64,000 nt of DNA. It comes from Proteus terrae (GTDB lineage Bacteria > Pseudomonadota > Gammaproteobacteria > Enterobacterales > Enterobacteriaceae). The notes below the pieces were generated by a model. It saw nothing but the letters and a program-made list of their open reading frames with translations. It did no database searches and was not told where the DNA came from. The stretch's first letter is position 1. Each line of letters starts with the position of its first letter. The DNA lies in the NCBI RefSeq assembly GCF_003144325.1, contig NZ_PENS01000013.1:62001-126000 (forward strand). Reading direction: 5' to 3'. This document shows, piece after piece, positions 48,385 through 57,916 of the stretch. The position numbers were made by a program, and so were the translations under genes.

Positions 48385-50313
48385 TTATTCCTCCAACTGA
48401 TGAAGACTTCTGCTTCTAATTTCTTGCAGAAGCTTTTCTTTAAATTCGTTAACGTCGATACTGCCAAGATCTTTTCCTCGACGAGTACGAACCGCCACTT
48501 TGCCTGATTCAACTTCTTTATCGCCACAGACAAGCATGTACGGAACACGACGTAAAGTATGTTCACGAATTTTAAAGCCAATCTTCTCATTTCTCAAGTC
48601 TGCTTTTGCACGAATTCCGGCATCTTGCAATTCTTTGACGAGTTTTTGTACATAATCAGCCTGTCCATCCGTGATATTCATCACGACAACCTGCTGTGGT
48701 GCTAACCAAGTTGGGAAGAATCCTGCGTATTCTTCTGTCAGAATACCAATAAAACGTTCTAAGGATCCTAGCACTGCTCGGTGTAACATAACAGGTACTT
48801 TACGCTCGTTGTTTTCGGCAACATAAGATGCGCCTAAACGACCTGGTAGTGAGAAGTCTAATTGTACTGTACCACACTGCCATGCACGATCTAAACAATC
48901 GTAAAGTGTAAATTCAATTTTAGGGCCGTAAAACGCCCCTTCACCTGGCTGATATTCAAATTCAATATTGTTATCAGTTAAGGCTTTTGCTAAGTCTGCT
49001 TCAGCAACATCCCATAATGCATCTTCACCGATACGTTTTTCTGGGCGAGTAGACAACTTAACAACGATTTTTTCAAATCCGAAAGTAGAATATACATCAT
49101 AAATCAATTTGATGCAGTCATTTACTTCACTTAAAATTTGTTCTTCAGTACAGAAAATATGCGCATCGTCTTGTGTAAAGCCACGAACACGCATTAAACC
49201 ATGTAATGCACCTGATGGTTCATTACGATGGCAACTACCGAATTCAGCCATACGTAATGGCAAATCACGGTAAGAACGTAAACCTTGTTTGAAGATTTGT
49301 ACGTGACCAGGGCAGTTCATTGGTTTAATACAATATTCACGGTTCTCTGAAGATGTTGTGAACATATTTTCTTTGTAGTTTTCCCAGTGACCTGTTTTTT
49401 CCCAAAGAACACGATCCATCATAAATGGACCTTTTACTTCTTGGTAATCATATTCTTTTAATTTACAACGTACAAATGTTTCTAACTCACGGAAAATAGT
49501 CCAGCCATCATTATGCCAGAAAGCCATACCTGGTGCTTCTTCTTGCATATGATATAAATCAAGCTGTTTACCAATTTTACGGTGGTCACGTTTAGCTGCT
49601 TCTTCTAAGCGATCTAAGTAAGCTTTTAACTGTTTCTTATCAGCCCAAGCTGTACCATAAATGCGTTGTAGCATTTTATTGTCGCTGTTACCACGCCAAT
49701 ATGCACCTGCGATTTTCTGCAATTTGAAGTTATGACAGAAACGCATGTTTGGAACGTGTGGTCCACGGCACATATCAACGTATTCTTGGTGATGATAAAG
49801 ACCTGGTTGAGAATCTTGGCTAATATTTTCGTCAAGAATAGCAACTTTATAGTCTTCACCACGAGAAACAAATGTTTCACGAGCTTCAGCCCAGCTTACG
49901 CGTTTTTTAATAACGTCATAATCTGTTTTCGCCAACTCTAGCATGCGTTTTTCTAGAGCGTCTAAATCTTCCTGTGTTAGAGAATGGTCTAAATCCACAT
50001 CGTAGTAGAATCCATTTTCAATAACAGGACCAATCGCCATTTTGGTGTGTGGCCATAATTGTTTAATTGCATGTCCCAATAAGTGGGCACAAGAGTGACG
50101 AATAATCTCAAGACCTTCATCATCTTTTGCGGTGATAATCGCCAGATTTGAATCCTGCTCGATTAATTCACAAGCATCCACCAGCTCACCATTAACACGG
50201 CCTGCAATGCATGCTTTCGCAAGTCCAGGACCGATATCTGCAGCGACATCCATGACAGAAACTGCATTTTCAAATTGACGTTGGCTTCCGTCAGGAAGAG
50301 TAATAATTGGCAT
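48385..50313 (-). CDS. thrS: Threonyl-tRNA synthetase
   Basis: Charges tRNA-Thr and edits mischarged Ser-tRNA. 642 residues as in E. coli: TGS domain (1-61), editing domain (about 62-225, [16 protein letters not shown]), class II catalytic core (about 243-535, with [11 protein letters not shown] and [10 protein letters not shown]) and C-terminal anticodon-binding domain. In E. coli the enzyme represses its own translation by binding tRNA-like structures in its leader, and the matching hairpin is present here. Confidence 0.98.
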   Translation of the reverse strand: MPIITLPDGSQRQFENAVSVMDVAADIGPGLAKACIAGRVNGELVDACELIEQDSNLAIITAKDDEGLEIIRHSCAHLLGHAIKQLWPHTKMAIGPVIENGFYYDVDLDHSLTQEDLDALEKRMLELAKTDYDVIKKRVSWAEARETFVSRGEDYKVAILDENISQDSQPGLYHHQEYVDMCRGPHVPNMRFCHNFKLQKIAGAYWRGNSDNKMLQRIYGTAWADKKQLKAYLDRLEEAAKRDHRKIGKQLDLYHMQEEAPGMAFWHNDGWTIFRELETFVRCKLKEYDYQEVKGPFMMDRVLWEKTGHWENYKENMFTTSSENREYCIKPMNCPGHVQIFKQGLRSYRDLPLRMAEFGSCHRNEPSGALHGLMRVRGFTQDDAHIFCTEEQILSEVNDCIKLIYDVYSTFGFEKIVVKLSTRPEKRIGEDALWDVAEADLAKALTDNNIEFEYQPGEGAFYGPKIEFTLYDCLDRAWQCGTVQLDFSLPGRLGASYVAENNERKVPVMLHRAVLGSLERFIGILTEEYAGFFPTWLAPQQVVVMNITDGQADYVQKLVKELQDAGIRAKADLRNEKIGFKIREHTLRRVPYMLVCGDKEVESGKVAVRTRRGKDLGSIDVNEFKEKLLQEIRSRSLHQLEE

Positions 50314-50635
50314 TTAAAATCCTTATTTACAGTGGTGACCCATACGCAAGATCACATGCAAACATCATTTTTCTTTAAAATTTAATACGTTAGTAGCATC
50401 TACTTGCTTCACTCTGCAAGTTATGTACACCATTGTGTACACATTTAGCAAAAGCACCTCAAAATGTGTTGGTGTACTGCTCTAACTCGGACGCGATAGT
50501 ATCATAGTGAAAAAAAATTATATATCGTTAGTTGCATCAACATCTTAATTCTACGCCCTGTTATACTCTCCAAAAAACCACCATTCGGATCCGTTATGAA
50601 TCTCGCAAACTTAAACTAAGTAAAGAAAAAAGATA
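50314..50635. other. thrS leader and promoter region
   Basis: 322 bases upstream of thrS with no gene. Minus-strand hairpins can be read at 50335-50355 (anticodon-like), 50403-50420 (CTTGC / GCAAG) and 50424-50441 (TGTACAC / GTGTACA), fitting the multi-domain thrS operator of E. coli. TATAAT occurs at about 50518-50523 as a candidate -10. A start-stop frame of seven codons at 50596-50619 on the plus strand is not credible. Confidence 0.6.
50335..50355 (-). promoter_or_regulatory. thrS translational operator, anticodon-mimic hairpin
   Basis: On the minus strand GTGATCT-TGCGTAT-GGGTCAC folds into a 7-pair stem (with G-U pairs) and a 7-base loop holding CGU in the centre, like the anticodon loop of tRNA-Thr(CGU). 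It lies 22 bases before the thrS start. The surrounding bases, through CACCACTGTAAATAAGGA, closely follow the E. coli thrS leader as I recall it. Confidence 0.8.
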
Positions 50636-50979
50636 ATGGAATTATTCAAACCTGATAATCCTGAATGGGTAACTTGTGAAATTGACGCACACCTTTTGAT
50701 GTTTCAGGCGTAGCTTACATGCTTAAAGGGATGGGATCTCTTAACAAGAAAAATATTCTTGAATCTATCCGCAGAACATTGGATCGCATGGTTAAAGATG
50801 GCTTGTTAGAAAAGGTATTCAGTTATGAGAGACGGCAAAATAAACACCAGGGCTCAAGCAATTCTCCTGATGTTCGCTGTGTCGTTAGTCGGTATGGTCT
50901 GCCTGGGAAGTGCCATATTGTGAAATGCGAAAATGACGCAGAGGACTTTATTGAAGGTGAGTGTGTTAAGATTGATTAA
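50636..50979 (+). pseudogene. Frameshifted winged-helix-like gene, possibly phage-derived
   Basis: An ATG at 50636 opens MELFKPDNPEWVTCEIDA and meets a stop (TAG) near 50713. The overlapping next frame continues as TPFDVSGVAYMLKGMGSLNKKNILESIRRTLDRMVKDGLLEKV and runs to a stop at 50979. A single-base loss near 50685-50692 would explain the break; restored, the product has about 114 residues with a helix-turn-helix-like middle. Alternatively only the downstream part (from ATG 50719, 86 residues) is made, but it lacks a ribosome-binding site. I do not recognise the family. It converges with, and overlaps by four bases, the next broken gene. Confidence 0.55.
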
Positions 50980-51429
50980 CTTACTATTTTTTCTAGGAAT
51001 TGACTCGATACTCTTTTCTCTGTCTCTTTTTTATCTCCCATCATTTTTTGTGGGAAGTAATATAAATTATAAGCTAAAAATGACAATATGAAGGCTATCC
51101 AATAGCCTACTATTTTAGGGTTTCTTTTTCTGACGATATGAAGATATATAAATGGGAGACAGAAAAATAATAGACCTAAGAAAATAAATTTAGGATCATT
51201 GCACTTAATAAGAGCAAGCTCTCCCTTTGAAACTAAAGTGGCATTAAAATAGAAAATTAAATTAATTATTATTAAAACCAGTGAGGATAAGATGGATTTC
51301 TTTAGTGGAGACTGGATATATTTAAATGCTGATATAACAACAAAAAAAATAATAAACGGGGGCTAAATATAAAATAGCCATTGCAATAAAAACGACAGTC
51401 ATTATAAAAACAGCTATTTCACCACTCAT
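50976..51429 (-). pseudogene. Frame-broken four-helix membrane protein (T8 tract)
   Basis: On the minus strand AAGGA precedes an ATG at 51429 opening MSGEIAVFIMTVVFIAMAILYLAPVYYFF; the frame stops soon after a run of eight T (51342-51349). Counting seven T instead, the reading stays open to 50976, giving 150 residues: FVVISAFKYIQSPLKKSILSS, SLVLIIINLIFYFNATLV, FIFLGLLFFCLPFIYLHIV, GYWIAFILSFLAYNLYYF and a charged tail. Four hydrophobic segments suggest a small inner-membrane protein. One base at a homopolymer could be mutation, phase variation or sequencing error. Family unknown. Confidence 0.65.
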
Positions 51430-51740
51430 AATTATCCTTATTTTATATTATGTAAATACACTTATTTAATATATTTACTATTTTCCTCTCATTTGCATAA
51501 TCATATTATAGTGTGAATTTTTCGTTATTCTGTGTTCCTCTTCGTATTTTCCATTATAGGTAATACTTGTTATTTAAATCATAAACATAGATGCATTAAT
51601 CATCAAAAATATACTTATCACTTTGCAATTTATAACTAGTTTCATTACCATCAGTACCCATCAAGCGGAAACCGTGGCTTTAAAAATAACATTCTCTGGG
51701 GCGGGCCAGAACTTTCATTGTTAACATAAAGGTGTATAAC
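51430..51740. other. Leader region of the PACE gene
   Basis: 311 bases between the divergent broken membrane gene and the PACE gene. AT-rich apart from a GC-rich hairpin TCTGG-GGCGGG-CCAGA at 51695-51710, about 30 bases before the PACE start. It does not fit the guanidine riboswitch consensus sequences I remember. Confidence 0.5.
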
Positions 51741-52181
51741 GTGTTTTATTTAAAGCCCCGCCCTCGTAAATTGGTCTATGCTATTACCTTTGAGATTCTC
51801 GCGATTTTATTAAGCACTGTTTTACTAGCAATATTAAGCCAAAGCCAATCACATAATTCACTGCCCGTTGCAATAGCTGTTTCTGTTATTGCTCTGATTT
51901 GGAATTATATTTTTAATTCTTTCTTTGAATTAATTGAGTCGAAATTAAGGATCAAAAAACGTACAGTCATGGTACGACTTACCCATGCAATAAGTTTTGA
52001 ATTAGGTCTGTTCTTCTTTACCATTCCACTTTATATGTGGTGGTATAATGTAAGCTTTATCAAAGCGATAAGTATGGAAGTCACTATATTAGTGTTCTTC
52101 TTTATCTATACCTATTTATTCACACTCATTTTCGATAAATTATGTCCTCGTGTTTATTCGACAGAAAACAAAGTGGTGTAA
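51741..52181 (+). CDS. PACE-family multidrug/biocide efflux protein
   Basis: 146 residues from the GTG at 51741, with AAAGG eight bases upstream; a GTG three codons earlier overlaps that site. Two tandem repeats of the bacterial transmembrane pair domain: RKLVYAITFEILAILLSTVLLAIL with AVSVIALIWNYIFNSFFE, then VRLTHAISFELGLFFFTIPLYMWW with VTILVFFFIYTYLFTLIFD. The R..HA..FE motif with its membrane glutamate (first repeat ITFE, second ISFE) is the mark of the family. Acinetobacter AceI in this family exports chlorhexidine. Substrate here is unknown. Convergent with an AraC regulator. Confidence 0.85.
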   Translation: MFYLKPRPRKLVYAITFEILAILLSTVLLAILSQSQSHNSLPVAIAVSVIALIWNYIFNSFFELIESKLRIKKRTVMVRLTHAISFELGLFFFTIPLYMWWYNVSFIKAISMEVTILVFFFIYTYLFTLIFDKLCPRVYSTENKVV

Positions 52182-52185
52182 TCGC

Positions 52186-52896
52186 TTAATCCTGTCGATA
52201 CTCAGTAGGACTTTTATTAAAGTATTGGCGAAATGCCTGACTAAATGCAGAGTGTGAATCATATCCTACTGCTAGTGCAATATTTTCAATATTTACGGAT
52301 GTGTATTTTAATAATTCAGCGGCTTTGCTAAGTCGCTGTTGAGTGACATATTGCATCACAGACACACCCACCTCTGCTTTCATTTTTCGCTGTAACGTAC
52401 TCGCTGATGTATTAAAAGCAGAAGCAATATCATGTGTTGTTAATGGTGTATGTAATTTATTCACTAGCCAAGCATTCAAACTATCGCGCCAACCTTTTTG
52501 TATTTCCATTTGAGCGAGTAATAAGCGCGTGATCGTTGAATATTGATCAGGGGGTTGAGGATATTGATGTAGCCATTCCAATAACCCAATTGCTGCCGGT
52601 GATAGTGCAAATTGCCCACCTTTCTCACTTAATTGCCATTGCGAGGTCGCTGGAAGTTCGAGAATAAAATTTTTATTATCGATATTGCCTGAAAAGGCAT
52701 GATGAATAGTTGGAGGGATAATCAAGCAGTTTTGATTAGAAATCAGAAAGTCTTCTCGATTAAAATTGACTTCCATCGAACCCGAAAGCCCAAAAATAAT
52801 CTGCCATAAATTATCATGCTGATGAGATACCGTCTCTTGTGTATAACATCGCAAATGCAATTGAGGTAATAACAAAAGACACTCCTTTATATCCAT
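52186..52896 (-). CDS. AraC-family transcriptional regulator
   Basis: 236 residues. N-terminal cupin-like sensor domain (about 15-100, LWQIIFGLSGSMEVNFNREDFLISNQNCLIIPPTIHHAFSG) and C-terminal AraC double HTH (about 140-236, ending YDSHSAFSQAFRQYFNKSPTEYRQD). Its stop lies four bases from the stop of the convergent PACE gene. Whether it regulates that gene, and its ligand, are unknown. Confidence 0.88.
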   Translation of the reverse strand: MDIKECLLLLPQLHLRCYTQETVSHQHDNLWQIIFGLSGSMEVNFNREDFLISNQNCLIIPPTIHHAFSGNIDNKNFILELPATSQWQLSEKGGQFALSPAAIGLLEWLHQYPQPPDQYSTITRLLLAQMEIQKGWRDSLNAWLVNKLHTPLTTHDIASAFNTSASTLQRKMKAEVGVSVMQYVTQQRLSKAAELLKYTSVNIENIALAVGYDSHSAFSQAFRQYFNKSPTEYRQD

Positions 52897-52974
52897 CCTA
52901 CTATTGAATAATAATTACTATATCAAAACTCAGCAGAACATCACTATTTAAGAGTGTCTTATCAAGATACTTAT

Positions 52975-53313
52975 TTAAGCCAAACGAGAGCCATTTGGTA
53001 AAGGTAAGTTAAACTCAGCCAATACAATTGCCCCCATTTCGTCAGGTGCCCCTGTAATTAAAACTTCAGATTTTATACCTGCAATGCGTTTAACTGGGAA
53101 ATTACATACACATAAAATACGACGACCAACAAGCTCTTCGGGTGTGTAGTTTACCGTAATTTGAGCACTTGAACGCTTTATGCCTAATTCGCCCAAATCG
53201 ACTTCCATAACATAAGCCGGTTTATTAGCTTTCTTATTTATTTCTGCGCTAATAATAGTCCCTACTCGCATATCTACACGTAGAAAATCATCCCATTCAA
53301 TTAAATCTGTCAT
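52975..53313 (-). CDS. CsaA-like tRNA-binding/chaperone protein
   Basis: 112-residue single OB-fold domain of the EMAPII/Arc1p tRNA-binding family. FLRVDMRVGTIISAE, GIKRSSAQITVNYTPEELVGRRILCVCNFPVKRIAGIKSEVLI and PLPNGSRLA follow Bacillus CsaA segment by segment as I recall it, more closely than E. coli YgjH. CsaA has been linked to protein export chaperoning and binds tRNA. Single gene. Confidence 0.85.
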   Translation of the reverse strand: MTDLIEWDDFLRVDMRVGTIISAEINKKANKPAYVMEVDLGELGIKRSSAQITVNYTPEELVGRRILCVCNFPVKRIAGIKSEVLITGAPDEMGAIVLAEFNLPLPNGSRLA

Positions 53314-53579
53314 CTTTTTACCAATCTATTATGTTTACGGTTATATCTCTATTACTGGATTATAGATTAACACGCATTATGCTGGCTCACCTGTGGTGAG
53401 GCAGTCATTCTCTGTTTAGAAAGAATCACTGTCACTCTTTTTTCTCTATTTTCATCATTCTGAATTTTGCTTATTTTCTAATAGCCTTTTAAATAACCAT
53501 ATCAATTCATAAATTTGTTATGTATAAAAAGTATTCTTAAGAAATGCAGTGTTATTAACAACCCCAGAGAATATTTATT

Positions 53580-54173
53580 ATGAAAAAGATAACAGAGTGG
53601 ACAACACTGGAAGGAAAACTTGTACGTTTAGTGCCTCTTAGCATAGAACACTATTCAGAACTCCATGAGCTAATTGAAAAAGATAGACCCGATGAGCTTT
53701 GGTATACCACTGTTCCTTCAGTAACAGAGTTACAACGCGATATTGAACATAAACTTCAATTGCAACAAAAAGGGTTAATGCTGCCTTTTACCATAGTTTC
53801 TAAAGCTAATAACTGTCTGGTTGGCATAACAACCTTTATGAATATTGATAGTCAAACGCCAAGATTAGAAATTGGTTCAACATGGTATGCCAAAGAAGTA
53901 CAAAGAACAGGAATAAACACAGAAGCTAAATACCTCTTACTTAAATATGCCTTAGAAGACTTACAGTGTATTGCTGTTGAATTTCGTACTCATATATTAA
54001 ATCAAACTAGCCGTAGAGCGATTGAACGACTTGGCGCAAAACTGGATGGTATTTTGCGTAATCATAGATTAACAACTGGTGGTCAAAAAAGAGATACTTG
54101 CGTTTATAGCATTACTGATTACGACTGGGAAGCGGTAAAAGTGCACTTAGAATGGCTTATGAAAAAATACTAA
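53580..54173 (+). CDS. GNAT-family acetyltransferase (RimJ/RimL-like)
   Basis: 197 residues of the Acetyltransf_3 type: GKLVRLVPLSIEHYSELHEL near the N-terminus, LEIGSTWYAKEVQRTGINTEAKYLLLKYALEDL for the acetyl-CoA region, and VEFRTHILNQTSRRAIERLGAKLDGILRNHR near the C-terminus. This subgroup includes ribosomal-protein N-acetylases and metabolite acetylases; the substrate cannot be read. Single gene. Confidence 0.85.
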   Translation: MKKITEWTTLEGKLVRLVPLSIEHYSELHELIEKDRPDELWYTTVPSVTELQRDIEHKLQLQQKGLMLPFTIVSKANNCLVGITTFMNIDSQTPRLEIGSTWYAKEVQRTGINTEAKYLLLKYALEDLQCIAVEFRTHILNQTSRRAIERLGAKLDGILRNHRLTTGGQKRDTCVYSITDYDWEAVKVHLEWLMKKY

Positions 54174-54272
54174 TACATATTAAGAATATTACGAGGAAAA
54201 TAACTTTTATCTCGTTTAATTTGTTATCATAATTACTCCTTAATTACCTGTTATTGGGAGCTTTTATATTCC

Positions 54273-54986
54273 ATGCACTCTGTTTACCAGTTTTTTCAAG
54301 CTATCGGTCTTGGTCTTATTTTGCTTTTACCTTTAACTAATCCATTAACGACTGTCGCTCTTTGGCTTGGCCTTTCAGGCAATATGACAAAGGAACAACG
54401 TAATCAACAATCGTTAATGGCGTGTGTATATATTTTCCTCATTATGACCATCGCGTTCTATGCGGGACGGATCATAATGACAACTTTTGGTATTTCTATC
54501 CCCGGTCTTCGTATTGCAGGCGGAATGATAGTTGCCTTTATTGGCTTTAGTATGTTGTTTCCAAACACACCTAATGTCGATGATCCTATTTCAGACGATA
54601 ATAATCCACATCGTAATCCTAAAGAGCCTAATATTGCCTTTGTTCCTTTAGCAATGCCAAGTACAGCAGGCCCCGGAACGATTGCAATGATAATTAGTAC
54701 AGCAGCTTCAATCCCATCACGTACTGATATTGCACAATGGGTATTGTATATTGCCCCTGTGACAAGCTTCTTTTTAATTAGCGTTATCGTTTGGGTGTCA
54801 CTTCGTGGCTCCACCAGCATTATGAAGTTTTTAGGCCACAGTGGTATTGACGCTATTTCTCGTGTAATGGGATTTTTATTAATCTGTATGGGCGTTCAGT
54901 TTATGATCAATGGCGTTCTTGAAATTATTGCTGATTTGCCTGCTTTGTTAAAACAGGCTCAAGCAGCCGCTAATTTGCCAGACTAA
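54273..54986 (+). CDS. marC: MarC family membrane protein
   Basis: 237-residue inner-membrane protein of the MarC/UPF0056 family, about six helices. [47 protein letters not shown] and [24 protein letters not shown] closely follow E. coli MarC, more than its paralogues YhgN and YchE. The function is unknown; despite the name, MarC was not confirmed to act in drug resistance. Its stop overlaps the convergent emtA stop by four bases. Confidence 0.88.
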   Translation: MHSVYQFFQAIGLGLILLLPLTNPLTTVALWLGLSGNMTKEQRNQQSLMACVYIFLIMTIAFYAGRIIMTTFGISIPGLRIAGGMIVAFIGFSMLFPNTPNVDDPISDDNNPHRNPKEPNIAFVPLAMPSTAGPGTIAMIISTAASIPSRTDIAQWVLYIAPVTSFFLISVIVWVSLRGSTSIMKFLGHSGIDAISRVMGFLLICMGVQFMINGVLEIIADLPALLKQAQAAANLPD

Positions 54987-55654
54987 TTATCACCTGCATG
55001 GTAAGCCGCTCTCACTTTTGCTAAATAGCGTGGCGCTTGAGAAGCCGGATGATTTTTTTCAACATAACGATAAAAATCATCCGCGCTCATTGAATTAATT
55101 TTAGCGATAGCATTACCTCTATCTTTATCAAATGTTCTTAATAAAGCGCCGGCGCCATTCACATAAGCAAGGATAGTGGCGTAATAAAGCGTTTCAGGAT
55201 CGGCAATACCAACAAGATGGCGCTCTCTTAATAATTGAATATAGGCTGTACCTAGATCGATATTAATAGCGGGATCTTTTAATTGGGCTGTTGTTGGTTG
55301 CCCTGCCTTACCTCTATTTTGGTAAACATCTCTTCCCGCAGTTGATGCTTTAATTTGCATTAATCCAACTGCATTTGATTTGCTAATAACTTCAGGTCTA
55401 AAGTTTGATTCAACTTGGATAATCGCCTTAATTAATGTTTCATCAACATCGTAACGACTTGATGCTTGCTGTATATGGTTATCAAAAGGTGTTGATTTCC
55501 ATTGTGCCGTTGAGATTGAAGCATTATTAACGCGGTTCTCTACTGTTTTTTGGCTTAAAAATCGTGATGTTTCTTTTTGAATTGGTTGACGAGCATGATC
55601 CGCACAACCAGCAAGAAGCAAAATTACCAAAGAAAAGATGATTTTTACTTTCAC
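54983..55654 (-). CDS. emtA: Membrane-bound lytic murein transglycosylase E
   Basis: Outer-membrane lipoprotein that cuts glycan strands endolytically. 223 residues from a GTG start at 55654 with AAGGA upstream. Lipobox LLAGC (Cys17), a linker of about 45 residues, then the SLT domain with the catalytic Glu82 in [28 protein letters not shown] and [25 protein letters not shown]. Longer linker than E. coli EmtA (MltE). Confidence 0.92.
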   Translation of the reverse strand: MKVKIIFSLVILLLAGCADHARQPIQKETSRFLSQKTVENRVNNASISTAQWKSTPFDNHIQQASSRYDVDETLIKAIIQVESNFRPEVISKSNAVGLMQIKASTAGRDVYQNRGKAGQPTTAQLKDPAINIDLGTAYIQLLRERHLVGIADPETLYYATILAYVNGAGALLRTFDKDRGNAIAKINSMSADDFYRYVEKNHPASQAPRYLAKVRAAYHAGDN

Positions 55655-56046
55655 GTTTTATCCTTTTGCATAACGTGTTGTACAAGATATATTTATATAT
55701 CAAAGGTTTGTTGATATATTATTCTATTTTTACATAAAAATGCATGCTAAAATATGGCAAAGCGCAAGAAATAAATCAATCTATTACTACTTCTAGTGTG
55801 TGCGTTTTATCTCAAATCTATCCTATTTCCTGTTTTCTTCACGAAATCTCTCAATCAGAATATCTGTAATAAAAACAATTCGCTGAGGGATAGCTATAAT
55901 CATAAAAATAATCTCTCGCACAAATAGTTACGAACTATTGTTAATTTTTGTGACAAAAATCGACAATCTACTTAACATTTATTGGAATACATGTTGTTAT
56001 CTTATTTCCAGTCGTTATCAAATGAAGCTTTTTACACAGAGATAAC

Positions 56047-56074
56047 TTGACTTTCTTGAAATGATATTGATAAT
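56047..56074 (+). promoter_or_regulatory. Candidate sit promoter
   Basis: TTGACT at 56047-56052 and GATAAT at 56069-56074 with 16 bases between, the same layout as the hemP promoter, with the -10 inside the Fur box. Confidence 0.6.
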
Positions 56075-56081
56075 CATTATC
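56063..56081. promoter_or_regulatory. Fur box upstream of sitABCD
   Basis: GATATTGATAATCATTATC matches the Fur consensus at 18 of 19 positions, the best in this window. It ends 40 bases before the sitA start. MntR control is known for sit loci elsewhere; I could not place an MntR box with confidence. Confidence 0.9.
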
Positions 56082-56121
56082 AATTAAGAAAATAACTCTG
56101 CAACTATAAGGCAATAATAAT

Positions 56122-57030
56122 ATGGATATATTTCGCTCTGTAAACAAACTTTCACTTACGGCTTTATGCCTTATGGCATCCGTATTTTTAACAGCACCTA
56201 CACAAGCAAAAGATAAACTAAAAGTTGTCACCACATTTACTATTATTCAAGATATCGCTCAAAATGTGGCTGGAGATGCAGCGATTGTTGAATCAATCAC
56301 AAAACCCGGTGCTGAAATTCACGATTATCAACCCACTCCTAAAGATATTGTAAAAGCTCAAAAAGCAGATCTTATCTTATGGAATGGCTTAAATCTTGAA
56401 CGTTGGTTTGAACGCTTTTTTAATGAATTACGTAACGTACCCGCAGTTGTTGTCACTGAAGGTATTACACCAATGGCAATCAGTGAAGGTGCTTACAAAA
56501 ACAATCCTAATCCACACGCATGGATGTCACCGAATAATGCATTAATCTATATTGAAAATATTCGTAAAGCGCTTGTTGAACATGATCCAGATAATGCAGC
56601 TATTTATAATCAAAATGCAGCAAATTACGCAGAAAAAATTAAACAACTTGATGCACCATTAAGAGAAAGATTATCTCGTATTCCACAAGAAGAGCGTTGG
56701 TTAGTAACGAGTGAAGGTGCATTCAGCTATTTAACCAATGACTATGGCTTTAAAGAAGTTTATTTATGGCCAATCAATGCAGAAGAACAAGGCACACCAC
56801 AACAAGTTAAATATGTGATTGATACTGTTAGAGAACACAAGATCCCTGTTGTCTTTAGCGAAAGTACAATCTCAGATAAACCCGCTAAACAAGTCAGCAA
56901 AGAAACTGGCGCAAAATATGGTGGTGTTCTTTATGTTGACTCACTTTCCGCTGAAGGTGGCGAAGTTCCAACTTATATTGATTTAATTACTATTACAGTA
57001 GATACAATTGCGAAAGGATTTGGGCAATGA
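56122..57030 (+). CDS. sitA: Mn/Fe ABC transporter periplasmic binding protein SitA
   Basis: Captures Mn2+ or Fe2+ in the periplasm (cluster A-I, ZnuA/PsaA class). 302 residues; signal peptide about 1-29 (ends TQA-K). The four expected metal ligands are in place: His67 ([10 protein letters not shown]), His132 (NPHAWMSP), Glu197 ([10 protein letters not shown]) and Asp272 (YVDSLS). A His-His-Glu-Asp set fits Mn/Fe rather than Zn proteins. First gene of sitABCD. Confidence 0.95.
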   Translation: MDIFRSVNKLSLTALCLMASVFLTAPTQAKDKLKVVTTFTIIQDIAQNVAGDAAIVESITKPGAEIHDYQPTPKDIVKAQKADLILWNGLNLERWFERFFNELRNVPAVVVTEGITPMAISEGAYKNNPNPHAWMSPNNALIYIENIRKALVEHDPDNAAIYNQNAANYAEKIKQLDAPLRERLSRIPQEERWLVTSEGAFSYLTNDYGFKEVYLWPINAEEQGTPQQVKYVIDTVREHKIPVVFSESTISDKPAKQVSKETGAKYGGVLYVDSLSAEGGEVPTYIDLITITVDTIAKGFGQ

Positions 57031-57914
57031 GTAATATAAAAGCTAATCCTACTTTGACTGTTGATAATGCCACTGTTACTTACAACAATGGTCATACGGC
57101 TATTTTTGATGCAAGCTTCTCTATCACTGGCGGCACTATTTGTGCCCTAGTGGGTATCAATGGCAGTGGTAAATCCACACTATTTAAAACCATTATGGGG
57201 CTGGTAAAGCCCTCTAAAGGTAAAGTGACATTAAACGATAGCCCGATCCAACAGGCATTAAAACAAAATATGATCGCCTATGTTCCGCAAACAGAAGAAG
57301 TTGACTGGAATTTCCCTGTCCTCGTTTCTGATGTTGTGATGATGGGGCGTTATGGAAAAATGGGCTTTTTTCGTATTCCTTCAAAACGCGACCATGAGGT
57401 TGTTGAAGCATCATTAGAACGCGTTGGCTTGTCAGGTTTGGGACATCGCCAAATTGGTGAACTTTCAGGTGGCCAGAAAAAACGTGTTTTCTTAGCACGA
57501 GCAATGGCTCAAGAAGGTACTGTTTTATTACTTGATGAACCATTTACTGGTGTTGATGTTAAAACAGAGAATGCCATTATTGAGCTATTACGTAATTTGC
57601 GTGAAGAAGGTCACTTAGTTTTAGTTTCAACGCATAACTTGGGAAGTGTTCCTGAATTTTGTGACCACGTTATTTTGATCAATAGAACAGTATTAGACAG
57701 TGGTCCAACTGAAACAACTTTTACGCAGAAAAACTTAGAACACGCATTTGGTGGTGTATTACGCCACATTAGCCTATCAGGTTCTGATCTTCATGATGAT
57801 GACGATCCTCGCTCGCTCACTGTCATTACCGATGATGAACGTGCTGCCGTCTTCTATGGTCATCAAGAAGAACACACTCCAGCGCACCAAAGCCAGCGCA
57901 AACAAGGAGATTAG
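57027..57914 (+). CDS. sitB: Mn/Fe ABC transporter ATP-binding protein SitB
   Basis: ATPase of the Sit importer, 295 residues. Walker [10 protein letters not shown] (43-51), signature [18 protein letters not shown], Walker [15 protein letters not shown]-loop in [11 protein letters not shown]-terminal tail of about 45 residues is Asp/Glu/His-rich ([22 protein letters not shown]) and might bind metal. Overlaps the sitA stop by four bases. Confidence 0.95.
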   Translation: MSNIKANPTLTVDNATVTYNNGHTAIFDASFSITGGTICALVGINGSGKSTLFKTIMGLVKPSKGKVTLNDSPIQQALKQNMIAYVPQTEEVDWNFPVLVSDVVMMGRYGKMGFFRIPSKRDHEVVEASLERVGLSGLGHRQIGELSGGQKKRVFLARAMAQEGTVLLLDEPFTGVDVKTENAIIELLRNLREEGHLVLVSTHNLGSVPEFCDHVILINRTVLDSGPTETTFTQKNLEHAFGGVLRHISLSGSDLHDDDDPRSLTVITDDERAAVFYGHQEEHTPAHQSQRKQGD

Positions 57915-57916
57915 CC

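Larger units (their letters stand above)
55655..56121. other. Intergenic region upstream of sitA
   Basis: 467 bases between the divergent emtA and sitA genes, AT-rich and without a credible gene. The last 80 bases hold the sit promoter and Fur box; the rest shows nothing I can name. Confidence 0.55.

Noticed and set aside
48039-48590. Short ORFs overlapping infC and the 3' end of thrS
   Set aside because: They are out-of-frame shadows of infC and thrS.
51661-51740. Guanidine-type riboswitch before the PACE gene
   Set aside because: The hairpin lacks the conserved loop sequences of the guanidine classes as I remember them; kept only as an unexplained structure.
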